DNA of 64,000 nt from Culex pipiens pallens. Lineage: Eukaryota > Arthropoda > Insecta > Diptera > Culicidae. A program made the position numbers and the translations under genes. Below, piece after piece: positions 1 through 13,500 of the stretch. The DNA is taken from positions 122,671,225 through 122,735,224 of the forward strand of contig NC_068937.1 in NCBI RefSeq assembly GCF_016801865.2, in the 5' to 3' direction. Every line of letters begins with the position of its first letter. Position 1 is the first letter of the stretch. A model generated the notes under the pieces. The model saw only the letters and a list, made by a program, of their open reading frames with translations. It was not told the origin of the DNA and did no database searches.

Positions 1-76
1 TGTGTGGCGTGAATGAAATTTGTGGTTGAAAGAGTCCCGTTATGTTTTGATCCCGTCGGTTGTTCCGGATCGCGCA

Positions 77-3000
77 ATGTTCAAAATCGAATCGTACATT
101 ACGCCGATAATTTTGACTTACCTGGAGAAGTATGTCAAAAACATCCGGCCGGAAGATTCGCAGGTGTCGCTGTGGGGCGGCGAGGTTGTCTTCCAAAATC
201 TGGACCTGAAGCTGGACGTGCTGGAGGAGGAGCTTTCGTTGCCGTTCCAGTTTCTGTCCGGTCACATCCACGAGCTGGCCATCCGGGTGCCGTGGACCAA
301 GATCGCGTCGGAGCCGATTGTCATCACGATTAACACTATTGGTGGGATCGCACGCTAATTTCCTTTGAACCAAAATATTTAAATTTTATTTCTACAGAAT
401 TTGTCCTAAAACTGCAAGAACCGGGCAGTCGGGCTGCCCCTCGCAGGGATGCCTCGCGGAAGAGCAAAAATACGGACGAGGCGCCCCCTCCCGGTTACAT
501 GGCCTCGCTAATTAACCGGATCGCCAACAACATCACGATCCGGTGCCACAACGTTATCCTCAAGTATGTGGAAGAAGATATCGTCGTTTCGATGAACATA
601 CAGCAGCTGTCGATGGAGTCGACGGATGCCGGCTGGAATCCGGCGTTTATCGACATTTCGCCGACGCGGGTTTCGCTGAGGAAGCTGATAAACATTGTCG
701 ACCTGACGATATGCTTGGACAAGCGGAATTCGGCGGGGAAGATTGAGGTTTGCCAGGAACCGGTCCTGTATCGAAGTACGCTGCAGGCACGTGTATTGAT
801 GAGATATAGCAACGCTCCGGCATCGCATGACCGCTCGTCGATTACCCGAATCGATGTTCACAGCAACTTCTTGGACGTGAACGTCTCGTCGCAGCAGTTT
901 CCCATGTTGATGCGGCTGTACGAGCTTGGAATGGCGCTGAAGCAGGGTAAGATCAAGAGCGAAACTTCGCTGGGTGCGGAAGGCAGTGGGGAAGGAGAAG
1001 GTGAGGCCAACCAAGAATCGCTGCTGTCGTGGGCTTGGAATCTGCTGCCGTCGTTCTTTCCGGAAGAGAGCGAGTCGGACAGCACGGACGACCATGAGTT
1101 TCACGTGTTTCACGCCGGTTGCTACATCGATAGGCTGCGGATAATCTTCAAGACGCAGGAGCTGGTCGGGGACAGTGTGGTGGGAACGGCCCGGAAGATC
1201 AAGTACAACCCGTTTTTGCAGCTGGATTTGAACGGAGTGCATGGAGAGGTGGTCATTTGCGGCTTGAAATGGTTCAATTTTAGCGGAGGTATCGCCAAGG
1301 TCGGGCTGCAGTCGCTGGAAGATTGTCCCTGCGGACATCCGATGGGTATCAAGGAGATATTTACTAGTGAGGCAACTGTTTCGGAGGAGAATTCGCATGT
1401 TAGAGGGTCCTTTTTTGACGAGAAAACAGGTGAAAGTCGGAAGTACAACGTCAACTGGAATTACCACCTTGGGACGTACACCCAGCAGGTTCTGCTGGCA
1501 AGATCTCCGGCGATCGCGATGGACATTGTCCACGAAGTGCAAATTCCGGACGACCGTCGAACATCCGAGTTTGGGAGCGATCTTGAGTTCAGCAATCTGT
1601 CCGAGAAGTACATGATTCGCGGATTCTTTGGCAAATTCCGGTTAAAAATCGGTGCGGATACTCTTCACCGCGTGAAAAAGTTGATCTCTTACAAGGATGC
1701 CTACGAATACCAGCCGTACTACGAGGAGAAACCGACGCCAAATTTGTCCCAACTTCCACCGCCATCGGCGGAAGACTATGACGCTCTGATGAGCGAAATC
1801 CCGCTCAAACAGATCCACATAACTGTCGTGACACCAACGTTGGAACTTCACCCAATCGATCACGGCCGGTTCCAGCTCGGTCGCAAGCGAAGTTCTTCCA
1901 AAAACCCCACAACAACCGTTCTTGGACCCTTGCTGGAGGTAGACTTCAACCGAATCGAGTGCAATATCTTAACTCCGCTCTACGAGAACCGCCTCGTCTT
2001 CACAACCTGCCAACTGCCAGAACCTCCGTCCAAACTTTTCGACAGCTGCTTCCACTCGATCTCAGGAAATCTGGAACGCGCACAAGTTAAACTGCGCTAC
2101 GCGGACTCCAACCACCTAATCGCCACGGCCATCAACTTGAATCACCAGCATCGCTACTTGATCTTCCCGGAACTTTGGCCCAACGCGGAACTCAACAAAA
2201 GCGAACACAACTTTGGCGCTTCCGACGTGAAACTATTCCTAAATCCCCAGCAAACCATCGTGTCATCCTCGATCCTCTCCTCCCTTCTCAACAAGACTCC
2301 ATCCTTCAACCCATCCCAAGAACTGCTCTCAAACCTCAACCCACCATCGACTCCGATCCTCGATCTGACCATCTCCCACGTCCACGCGCGTCAAGTACTC
2401 TCCGAGCGCACTTCCTGCCTCAAGCTGACCTCCCGCAGCCATCGCTGTCTAACGTACACACCTACAACGGCCTCCTCCCAACGCTCCCTAACCGCCCTCT
2501 GGCCAGACCATCCCACCGACGAAGACTTCCTCACCGTAATCGTGCAACTCCCGATCGATCGCACCCTCACCGCCCTCGAGCACCCTCCACTCTTCTACGG
2601 TCGCTTCCTCGACCTCTCCCTCAACGTCGACCCAACGCTGCACGAATTCTTGCGCATCTTCACCGAGCTTCAACAGGCCCGCTCGGAAGATCCCCTCTCC
2701 CGCGCCCACCGGCACTCGCTCTCACCGCGTAAATCCGCCGATCGTCTGTTGCCCAAAAAGATTGCCACCACCACTTCCCAGCCGATCACGTCCGTACACT
2801 CCAGCTCGGACCAGGTGGACCCGCCGATGGGACCGGTTGCGGTCGATGGAGCAGCTCTGCCCGCGATCGCGTCCACCGTGGCCGAGGAGGAAGGGGAAGG
2901 GAGGCTGGAAATTGGTGCCGCGACGACGAGCTCGCCCGATCAGGACTTTTGGAAGCAGCTCTCCAGGAGGATCATCTTTCATCTGGAGTTTTCACACTGT

Positions 3001-3098
3001 ACGGTGTACTTTCCGGAGAAGAGCATCGTGCAGGAGAGCGGTGGCGCGTCTGGATTGCAGGAGGAAGAGTTTGGAGACAATGAGATCGTGATGTTGAA
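77..3098 (+). CDS. VPS13B: VPS13B exons 1-2: chorein N-terminal region
   Basis: These exons encode about residues 1-989. Exon 1 carries the chorein_N start, the lipid entry end of the conduit in VPS13 proteins. Exon 1 splits a codon after ATT-G, and exon 2 completes it to continue FVLKLQEP. Exon 2 is 2.7 kb of repeating-beta-groove sequence with few charged patches, plus an acidic loop near residues 210-225 (EESESDSTDD) and a Ser/Pro-rich stretch close to its 3' end. The donor at 3099 (GTGAGT) is strong. The second half of exon 2 uses noticeably more C-ending codons than the first, but the frame stays open throughout. Confidence 0.9.
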
Positions 3099-6000
3099 GT
3101 GAGTACCAAGAGCTAATCCATGCAAAATTTTTTTTTTTTTTTTAAGTTGCCCAATGGGCATTGGGTTAAGTTCACTGCGACCACCTGAGAAGGCTATCTT
3201 TTGTGATGTACCCTGGTTACTGTCCATACTACAAATTACTCGTATCCATTGGATCGGAAGACGAGGGGTTATTTTGCAGACATGGTTTATCCCAATTCGG
3301 CGCAATACAGTCGATGAACTGTATGACCTTCTTGGGATGGGTGTGGTGCCATACATCGTACGGCGTAAGAAGGTGCGATCCAAGGAACCGCAACCTTCGA
3401 GACACAAGTGCTCCACAGAAGCAGAGTAAATGTGCCGAGCTTTCCAGCTCAGTTAAACAAAAACGACAGAGGTTGTTAGGCCACCTGCCGATTTTGTGCA
3501 GGTGATATCTGGCAGGACAATGTCCTGTTAGAAGCCCTGCGAGTATTCGTAGTTCCCTACGGTTTAAGCCAAGAAGTTTCCTGGCAATTGAAGGACTTGG
3601 AGTGATAAAAGTTTTAGCTTGTCTCAATCCTCGCATCTCGCCCCAGATTGAAGCGATTTGCGATTGTCCCCAATTAGTTATTTCTTGCTTTACGGCACTT
3701 TTTGAGATTCCAAGGAACGGCTCGGGACCCACGAAGATGTTTGATGAGCCTTGTCTGGCAAGTTCATCAGCCATTTCGTTGCCTTCAATGCCGCAGTGCC
3801 CTGGGACCCAAAACAACATGACTCTGTTATGCCGAGAAGCAAGTTCCCTGAGGGAAGCGACGCACTCCCAAACAAGTTTGGATTCGCATTTAGAGGATTT
3901 TAATGCCAATAGTGCAGCTTGGCTATCCGAGAAAATACCGATTTTTGCGTGTCTATAATTTCTCATAATACACGTCCTCGCACAGATATGTATGCCCGCA
4001 TAAAATTATATGATGATTTGCACTGTTAAAACCATGCAATTACAATACATATTATGATATTTATGGTAAGTTTATTGTTGACGTTTTCGAACTTTATTGG
4101 AATGACGATGAAGCTACTATAAAATTCATGGTTACAACTAATTGAAAGGTTTTGTTTTTGGAAGTCTCATAAAATTATAACAAATAAGCTACCGTAAAGC
4201 GTATGGTTACAGAAAATTGCATGGTTTTTATATTGGTTTTCTCCTGATGTATTTTTTAAAAAATTTAGTAACAGTAAAAATTTACAATATACTCAAACTT
4301 TTACAAACACAAAAAAGGAAATTAGGATATGTTGATCAAGTGTTTTGTTTAATATTAAAATATTAAAATATTAAAATATTAAAATATTAAAATATTAAAA
4401 TATTAAAATATTAAAATATTAAAATATTAAAATATTAAAATATTAAAATATTAAAATATTAAAATATTAAAAAAATTAAAATATTAAAATATTAAAATAT
4501 TAAAATATTAAAATATTAAAATATTAAAATATTAAAATATTAAAATATTAAAATATTAAAATATTAAAATATTAAAATATTAAAATATTAAAATATTAAA
4601 ATATTAAAATATTAAAAAAATTAAAATATTAAAATATTAAAATATTAAAATATTAAAATATTAAAATATTAAAATATTAAAATATTAAAATATTAAAATA
4701 TTAAAATATTAAAATATTAAAATATTAAAATATTAAAATATTAAAATATTAAAATATTAAAATATTAAAATATTAAAATATTAAAATATTAAAATATTAA
4801 AATATTAAAATATTAAAATATTAAAATATTAAAATATATTAAAATATTAAAATATTAAAATATTAAAATATTAAAATATTAAAATATTAATATATTAAAA
4901 TATTAAAACTCTAAAAAACATTTAAACATTTAAACATTTAAACATTTAAACATTTAAACATTTAAACATTTAAACATTTAAACATTTAAACATTTAAACA
5001 TTTAAACATTTAAACATTTAAACATTTAAACATTCAAACATTTAAACATTTAAACATTTAAACATTTAAACATTTAAACATTTAAACATTTAAACATTTA
5101 AACATTTAAACATTTAAACATTTAAACATTTAAACATTTAAACATTTAAACATTTAAACATTTAAACATTTAAACATTTAAACATTTAAACATTTAAACA
5201 TTTAAACATTTAAACATTTAAACATTTAAACATTTAAACATTTAAACATTTAAACATTTAAACATTTAAACATTTAAACATTTAAACATTCAATCATTTA
5301 AACATTTAAACATTTAAACATTGATACATTGAAACATTTAAACATTTAAACATTTAAACATTTAAACATTTAAACATTTAAACATTTAAACATTTAAACA
5401 TTTAAACATTAAAACATTTAAACATTAAAACATTTAAACATTTAAACATTTAAACATTTAAACATTTAAACATTGAAACATTTAAACATTTAAACATTTA
5501 AACATTTAAACATTTAAACATTTAAACATTTAAACATTTAAACATTTAAACATTTAAACATTTAAACATTTAAACATTTAAACATTTAAACATTTAAACA
5601 TTTAAACATTTAAACATTTAAACATTTAAACATTTAAACATTTAAACATTTAAACATTTAAACATTTAAACATTTAAACATTTAAACATTTAAACATTTA
5701 AACATTAAAACATTTAAACATTTAAACATTTAAACATTTAAACATTTAAACATTTAAACATTTAAACATTTAAACATTTAAACATTTAAACATTTAAACA
5801 TTTAAACATTTAAACATTTAAACATTTAAACATTTAAACATTTCATCATTTAAACATTTAAACATTTAAACATTTAAACATTTAAACATTTTTGATGACT
5901 AAAAAAGATATTAAATAAATCTCGTTCACTTTTGCAAAAGGTCCTATGTACATAAGAAACCCATGGCGCAATGTTTGTTTTGAAAAATTAATCTAGAAAT

Positions 6001-7522
6001 CAGGATCATAAATAAAACGAACGAACCATGACATTAAAACTTTGCAGCCGACGCTCATGAAACGAACGCACCATGATACCGAATCTGTGCAGCCGACGCT
6101 CATGAAACGAACGCACTATGGTTGAGCGAGCTGTCAACTTTTTCAATCGCGCGTGTTCAATCCTGAATGTGTTGGCAGCAGTTTGCGTGCGCGTGTGCTT
6201 GTAAAAAACAACTTCCGGCGTCAAATCCGCCGGGGGACCGAACCAGAACAGCTCCAGGATGGCAGAATTTTAATATTTGGGTAAGTATTTTCTTATTCTT
6301 GAGATTTGGGAGGGGCGGAATTCCACCCGCAGCAGCAGCAGACATTTTTCATGGCCTGCTTGCCTAAGTTAACTGCTTGTGTTTTTTTCTCATTTTTACA
6401 GGGACTTCTTCCAATTTACGGGATTCAACGCTACGGACGGAGGCGCTCGATTGGGAAAAGGAGGCCCAGCGCCAGCTGCGGACTTTCTTGGCCGCCGTCA
6501 AGGTGTAGCCTTCTAGACGGAGCACAACACGCAAGGTGCTGAACGCGTTCCCGCGGTGTTGGTTGGATAGTTCTGCCGAGTGATGAACTCAGGTGAGTAG
6601 TTGCTCTGTGGTTGTTTCTTGGAAAATTTTCTTCTGTCCAATGCATCAAGTGATTTGTTTGAAATTTCTCGGCATCCATCGCAAACGTCAAACTATACAC
6701 ATTTATTGCCGGATATTTTCCGGAAGAGATCCGGAAAAAAGAATTCGGCAACAACTTTGTACTGTTTTGACGTTTACGGAAAGTGCCGAAAAGTTTGGTT
6801 ATGTCAATGCTTCCAAAAACAGTTGGAGGAGGGCAGAGCTACGGCCCAGTTAGTTCAATTAGAATTCTGAAACGGATTTCAATTCGAATCGTTATCATTC
6901 AGTGTCTGAATCGATTGTTGCGTATGGAACAGAATTCGTAACGAAAAATTAAAAGTGAGAATGTGCGCGATACGATTCGAATCGAAACTGATTGTGGGGG
7001 TGGCAATTAGCTTCGCAGCACCATCAAATTCTAGAAATATTTTCCGTGACCTGCTTGAAAATAAACCATTTTTTGTTGTTTCGGCTAACTATTTTTTTTC
7101 TTTTTCTCTTTTGCAGGGACTTTCTCGATCCTGTATTAGGTGTGAGCCAAGTAATGCTGCAGGGGAGTTTCAGTTCGGCCGCAATCATCCGAAGACAGAG
7201 GAACACCATCGCCCATGGGTCACTTGATCACCAATAGAACACTCCCAGCACAAACAGGTAAGCAGGAACAGGGGAAAACAAAACTCGAAGTATTTACAGT
7301 AACTGTTCAATTCCGCAGGCTGCTTGTTTGAATCACCGAATCGATCTGGCGTTTGCTGGCGGTGCGCTACTACAGATGCAGAAGGAGTGCGAAAAGGGTA
7401 GAAGGAGTTCGTGTGAAGATTCAGCATGCAAAAGGTCAAAATCAACCGTGAGCGAACGTGGCATCTTCAGCGACGGGGGAAGGATTGCCGTGGCGGAGGA
7501 AAATTTAAGAAACCATGATTTG

Positions 7523-7581
<59 letters not shown>

Positions 7582-10500
7582 AACGTACACAGCTTTCTGG
7601 GCCAGCAAAAAAAGTACAGTATAATTTAGTGAAGAGAAAAAAATAAATAAAATGAAAATACAATGGAACATACTGTAGTTATTATTTATTTCACTGTCCG
7701 AATATAGTTTTTACAGTACCATTTAGTAGGGAAAAAACCATGAAGAACTGAAGATTGACCGTGCAATCCATTGTAATGCTTGCTGTTTTTATTATTAATG
7801 TATGATGTTTTCTATAGTCAGGACGAGTTTTTTGGATGAAAAATGCAACATTAGATTAACAGTAAAATGCGTCGTATTTGGAAAAAAAATGTATGGAAAA
7901 ATTTCGAAATTTTTATGGTACCGGTGCATAACAACCCCCCTTTTTTATGGTAAAATCCCAAAATACGACGCAAATTATCTTAAAAAACGATGCTGTCTAC
8001 TGTTAAAACACTGCCAAAATGACAATATATTTTATTGTTTTGTAACGTTAAAATTTACTGTAAGTTCATCAGAAATCTTTATGCGGGTGGCATACACTTC
8101 TGCTTGAAAAACGGTAGGCCACTTTCCCATAGATATGGTTTCCCTGGTTCGAGGACCGAAGACTCCAGCTCCAGTAGAAGTGCCCATTTTTGAACCATCC
8201 GTAAAGAAACGAATAGTTCCTTCTGGAAGTGTAGGTCCTCCATTACTCCACATTTGGCGATTTGTTTCAATCACCTCATATGGAATGTCCATGTTGGGCC
8301 TCACCTCCATGCAGTCCGACACTGAAGTTGCAAGGGGGGAAATGTCAAAAGCCTTCACGATCCGCGAGTGACCCGTTCCATCTCCTTCCACCCAGTTGTT
8401 ACACCGTTTTAGTCGTAGAGCGCCAAGCGCTGCCTCCTGCTTCACATGTAAATGTAAAGGCAGAATGCATAGCATGGCTTCCATGGCCGCGGTGGGGGTT
8501 GTTTTCATTGCACTCGTTACAGAGAGACATGCCAGTCGTTGGAGCTTGGTCAGCTTCGACTGACATGTCTTCTGTTCAGTCTTCGGCCACCAAACGGTCG
8601 ACGCATAGGTTACCCTAGGTCGAGCGATGGTGGTGTAAGACCAGAATGCAAGTTTCGGTTTAAGGCCCCAGGTTTTGCCGAGCATTTTGTTGCACGCCCA
8701 GATAGCAGTAGTTGCCTTCTTTACCGCATAGTCCAGATGTGCATTCCAGTTCAGCTTTTTGTCAAGGATTACTCCTAAATATTTGACCTCAGAACTGAAG
8801 GTCAGTTGGGTTCCTTTCAAGGTAGGCGGCCTAAGGTCGTGTTTCCTCCTGTTAGTAAACGGGATTATCACGGTTTTGTTGGGGTTTATTGTCAGCCCTT
8901 CCTGCTCACACCACGACATGGTGCAGTTTAGAGCTGACTGTAGACGGTCCGATAACGTTCCGTCATACTTCCCCCGGATGATTAAGACAACGTCGTCAGC
9001 ATATCCAATGACTTCGTACCCGAGTAGTGTAAGTTTTCTTAGAAGACTATCTACCACCAGCAGCCAAAGCAAAGGAGAGAGTACTCCCCCTTGCGGACAG
9101 CCTTTGGCTGCTGTTATTGTGATAGATGTGTCTCCTAGCGCTGCTGAAATCTCTCTGCTCGTAAGCATAGCATGAATCCAGCTCGCAGTTGTTCCATCGA
9201 CGTTCCTCGACCGGAGCGCTTCATTGATGGCTGTGTACGAAGTGTTATCGAAAGCGCCCTGAATATCAAGAAAAGCACAAAGTGCAGATTCTTTATATTT
9301 CAGTGCGTTCTCGATACGTGACACTAACGCGTGTAGGGCAGTTTCGGTCGATTTGCCCGCTTGGTATGCATATTGGTGTTTATGCAAAGGGAAGTCCTTC
9401 AAGAACTCCGCCCGGATGTGGTTATCCGTGATTTTCTCCATAAGCTTGAGCAGCGTCACTGTCAGGCTTATGGGTCTGAAGGCTTTTGGCATCGTGGGGT
9501 CACTTCTGCCGGCCTTAGGTATGAAGATCACCTTAACTTTGCGCCAGCTTCGAGGGATGTAGCCCAGGGTGAAGCTGGCTCGAAGTAAGTTGATCAACTC
9601 AGCCATTATGGTGTCGGCTGCTTTTTGGAGAAAGATTGGAAGGATGCCGTCGGGTCCTGCAGCCTTCAGTGGTTCAAATGTGCCGAGGGCCCATCTGATT
9701 GAAGACTGGTTGAACATTCGACGGGCTAGGTGGACTGACTCTCTTGATGGTCGACACCATACACCATCTGCAGTCCGGGTACTAGCTGCATCCTCCTCTC
9801 TTTCAGTTGATTCTGGAAAGTGCGTACTCATGAGTACTTGCAGTGTTTCCTTGTTTGTGACAGTGAGAGTGCCTTGCTCGTCTCTCACCTGTCCTAGACC
9901 GTTGGAATGGTCTTTTGACAACGCCTTTTGGAGTCGGGTTGCTTCAGACATCGAGCTTATGTCCTCACAGAAATTAGCCAGGCTAGTTTTTTTGGCTCTC
10001 CTCAACTCCGCGTTATACTTCGTTAGGGCTGCTTTGTAGGCATCCCATTCGGAAGTGAGCTTAGCTCTGTTGAAAAGCCTTCTAGCCTCCTTGCGGAGAC
10101 TGCTCAGGCTTTCGCTCCACCACGGTACGTCCCGACAGATTTCCCTCACCTTCTTAGGGCAGCTTGCCTGGTAGGCTGCCGTGATCCTGCGTTGAAGAGT
10201 ATTCGCTGCAGTATCCAATTCTTCGGGGGTTCGTATTCGTGAAGGAGCGTCTTGTTTGGACCGGCAAAGGTGACCTCGAAAGGCGTTCCAGTCCGTGTCA
10301 TTTGGGTCACGAAACGTTTCCCTTTTCAGTTGACTGGCTTCAATGTCAAAGACAATCTGTCTGTGATCAGATAGACTAGCTTCTTCAGAGACATGCCAGT
10401 TTTTTATTTTGTCTGCAAAAGCAGCACTACACAGAGTGAGGTCCAAGACCTCCTGTCTTGCGACAGTAACAAAAGTAGGTTCATTGCCCTTATTGCATAC

Positions 10501-13500
10501 ATTGACGTTGTTAGACGTCAAGTATTCAAGAAGGCGCTCACCTCTATCGTTAACATCGGTGCTTCCCCATATCGTATGGTGGGCGTTCGCGTCACAACCG
10601 ATGAGGAACGGTTTATTGACAGCCCTACAGTATCGCACATGCAAAATGCAAACCATACTGTGATTGATACCCATCTTTTACAGACTCCCACTGATCACCG
10701 TCAACTCCGCGTTCAAGTCCAGCAGCCTGTCGGCGTCGATCAACCGCTTTCCGATCAGCCTCGCCAAATCGGTATGGCCCGAAGATCGCGAAAGTTTCCC
10801 ATGGACCGTATCTCTGGCGAACGCCTCCAGCTGGACGTACCAGAACCGTACGATGGACAAACTGCTCGAAGAAACGACCACCAACATCTCGCTGGTGCTA
10901 AACTTCAAGGAAGACGGTACGGCTACGTCGGCCTGCTTCCACGTGGACACCTCGCCACTGAAGGTGAACGTGTTCAAGGAGCAGCTGGTGCTGGTCGGTG
11001 CAACGCTGAACCGGATTCTCTCGCTGCCAATGTTTCAGCAAAGTCAGGATGGTGGAGTCGGAGGGAAGAAGGATCAACCGCAGGTGCTGGAGATATCGCA
11101 AGCTGGTGGTGCTACGACGGCTGCAGATTTGAAGGAGTTTCTGGACTTGACGCACAATTCCAGTGGAGCGTCGGAGGAAACGCTAAAGGAGGTAGGGAAG
11201 GTAGACACAACTCCATTGTCCATCTGGTTGCAGTGGACGTTCTCCAAGGTGACGGTCAATTGTGTTGTAAATGAAGATTCTGGAGAGTCGAAGATTAAGC
11301 TAGTGTTCGAGATGGAAGACATCATCTACAGTTTGGACATGCAGGACGTGTATCTGCAGATCAAGGCAAAGATCGGCGGAATGAACGGGCAGTGTTACGA
11401 GTTTGACGGGACGAAAGGATCGTGGGTTAAAAACGAAGCGCTGGGTTTGACGGTGCAAACTGAATCGGGTGGGTCCAGCAAGTCCGCCAACGATACATTC
11501 CTGAATCTGACAATAACAAAAGCCGAGACTAAAAACGTTCACACCAAGTGGGATACTGTCCGCAAGAGTCGGGAACAGAACGATACCTTGATCGAGGTGA
11601 TCGCCAAAATGGAGCAGATTGATTTACGGTTGGATTTGGAACTCCTGGAACAGTGCATTGACGTTCTGACTATTTTCCAACGCAAGGAAAAGGCACCCAC
11701 AGGTGTTCTAGGGGTAAAAGATCTCCCATTGATCTTGTTCTCTAGCAAAGGACTGCGGCTGTTCATCCCGCTTCGGGATTGTCCGACGCAATGTAACGCG
11801 TACATTTTCAAGATCAATTCCATTACTATGCATCACAACGTCGAGAATCCAATCTGCCGAGTTCCGTTGCGACCAGATATCTACACCAAAGCCGCCCAGA
11901 TGAGAATCCTTAACGTTCCTGGATCCAAAATCGAAGACCGACAGTACGAACTGCTACTGAAAGACATCTCACTGAGTACCGCCAGCTGGTCCGACATCTT
12001 GGGCTACATTCAAGAGCAAACCTCCTCAACAACCCACCACGATAACCCAGCTTTCGAGTGGAACAATCTCCAAGACGTCCAGCGATCGTCCGACTTCGAA
12101 GTCAGCACCATCTTCAAGGAGTTTCACTTTTCCGTCATCTGCGCACCCTGCCTCATCTACAAGAACGTCCTCATCTGCAGCCAGGCGATGGAACTCAACT
12201 GCATGTCCGATCTACTCATCAACCTCGACATCGATCAACTCCGCCTCGCCGGCAACATCTCCCAAAAACTATCCTCGATCGCGCATCTCGTTTCACCTCC
12301 TCCAGCAAGCGCTTCTTCGTCGCGCAGCAGCGTCGTCGAGTTCAACCCGACTCTGTTCACCAGCCAGGACACGATCAGCATCGACTCGATCAAGTCCGAA
12401 CAGCTACCACCGGCTCGAACCTTCCGCCGCAGTCACTCCAAGCTGTCAAAGTTCGAGGAAGATTCCGGCGTCGAGTCGTTCCGGGCATCCGAGGAGAAGA
12501 AGGCTTCCTCCAGCAGTCGGCGTAGCGTAACTTCGCGCCAGCGAAAGATTTCCAGCAGGTCGTCCGAGCAGATTAAGACAGCGGCAACGGGGACTACGGT
12601 TGAGCCGCAGACAGTTCCATACGAGGTGTGCTTCCTGGGAGGTTACTTCAAGGTGAATTTGTACGAAAAGAAGGTCAAAGAGACCGAAGAACCGAAAATG
12701 CTGTTCCGTATGGTTATGGCTCAACCGAACGGATTGGTTTCGTTGAACTTGCTGGAGCATGTCATGCAAGTTTCGCTGTTTGATCTGGTTATCGACCTGG
12801 GAGATTTTTCCTTGTTGAAGACCCTTTCTGGAGAACCTGACGACCTGGGAATTCCACAGCCAATCATCAAAACGCGGTTTGTGAACAGTTTTACCAAGAA
12901 AAACAAGGAACTGAACGTGGACTTCCGGAGACCGATCAAGATGACAATATCTCACCAGAAACTGCAGATCCTGCAAAATCTTCTGGACGTTCTGGACGGG
13001 GCTGTCGGAGGGGGTCAGAAAAAGTCTACCGTAAAGCAGGCGAGGAAATTACCCAAACCAATATTGAGTCGAAACAAGTTCAAGATGATCAAGTCAAACA
13101 TGTACGACATCGAGAAGGTCAGTCTGCGTTTGTCCCAAGCTATGATCCATTTGCACGACGAAGATCGTCAAGCCTACAACTGTAAGCTGTCACTGTCGTC
13201 GATCCAATCATCCCTGCGTGTCCAAGAACGCCCCGAACGCATGTCTTTTACGCTGGACCTCGAAGAACTGATCTTCTGCCAGGGATTGTTCACGATCATG
13301 CACCCGTTCTCGTTCAATTTGCAAGCTACTCTAACGCAAGAGTACTGGAAACGGGATCCCCTCATTCAGACCAAGCTCAAATCGAGCTACCTCCAGCTGG
13401 ACTTTAACCCGAACAACCTAACCGAGATCCAGCGAATGACCGACCTGTTCAACCAAGTACTCAACTCCAAATCATCCTCGGAACAAGACATCGCCCGTAC

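Larger units (their letters stand above)
3995..8087. mobile_element. 4.1-kb DNA element with TIR CCCGCATAAA, nested in the LOA-like element
   Basis: The left end at 3995-4004 reads CCCGCATAAA and the right end at 8078-8087 is its exact reverse complement. Similarity then becomes patchy (ATTATATGATG against GATTTCTGATG). It interrupts an RNase H frame that is restored when 4,095 bp are removed, consistent with a 2-bp (TG) duplication. No transposase is visible, so it is non-autonomous. Cargo consists of two adjacent 8-bp satellites (4351-5890), a tandem duplication of about 49 bp near 6013-6107, a spliced-looking transcript unit (6100-7665) and a CA microsatellite. Near the right end, inverted copies of a CGTCGTATTTGG-type motif lie at about 7868 and 7965. 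The superfamily is not recognised. Confidence 0.7.
3129..10637 (-). mobile_element. LOA-like non-LTR retrotransposon, 5'-truncated, inserted in VPS13B intron 2
   Basis: The element is oriented antisense to VPS13B. Its 3' end is an A tail (about 15 T on the + strand at 3129-3143). A 10-bp target-site duplication CATGCAAAAT occurs at 3119-3128 and 10638-10647. Removing the element and one duplicate leaves a 66-bp intron, the same size as its neighbours. It encodes the end of an endonuclease domain, a reverse transcriptase and an RNase H domain, the domain order of the LOA/I group. The coding frame is uninterrupted apart from a 4.1-kb DNA element inserted in the RNase H region at 3995-8087. Clade is judged by domain order and motifs, not by a tree. 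Confidence 0.85.

Noticed and set aside
508..1542. Long minus-strand open frame of 344 codons
   Set aside because: It is the antisense shadow of VPS13B exon 2; the + strand frame has clear family similarity.
7328..7671. Open frames over the CA repeat on both strands
   Set aside because: They exist only because the CA/TG dinucleotide run contains no stop codons.
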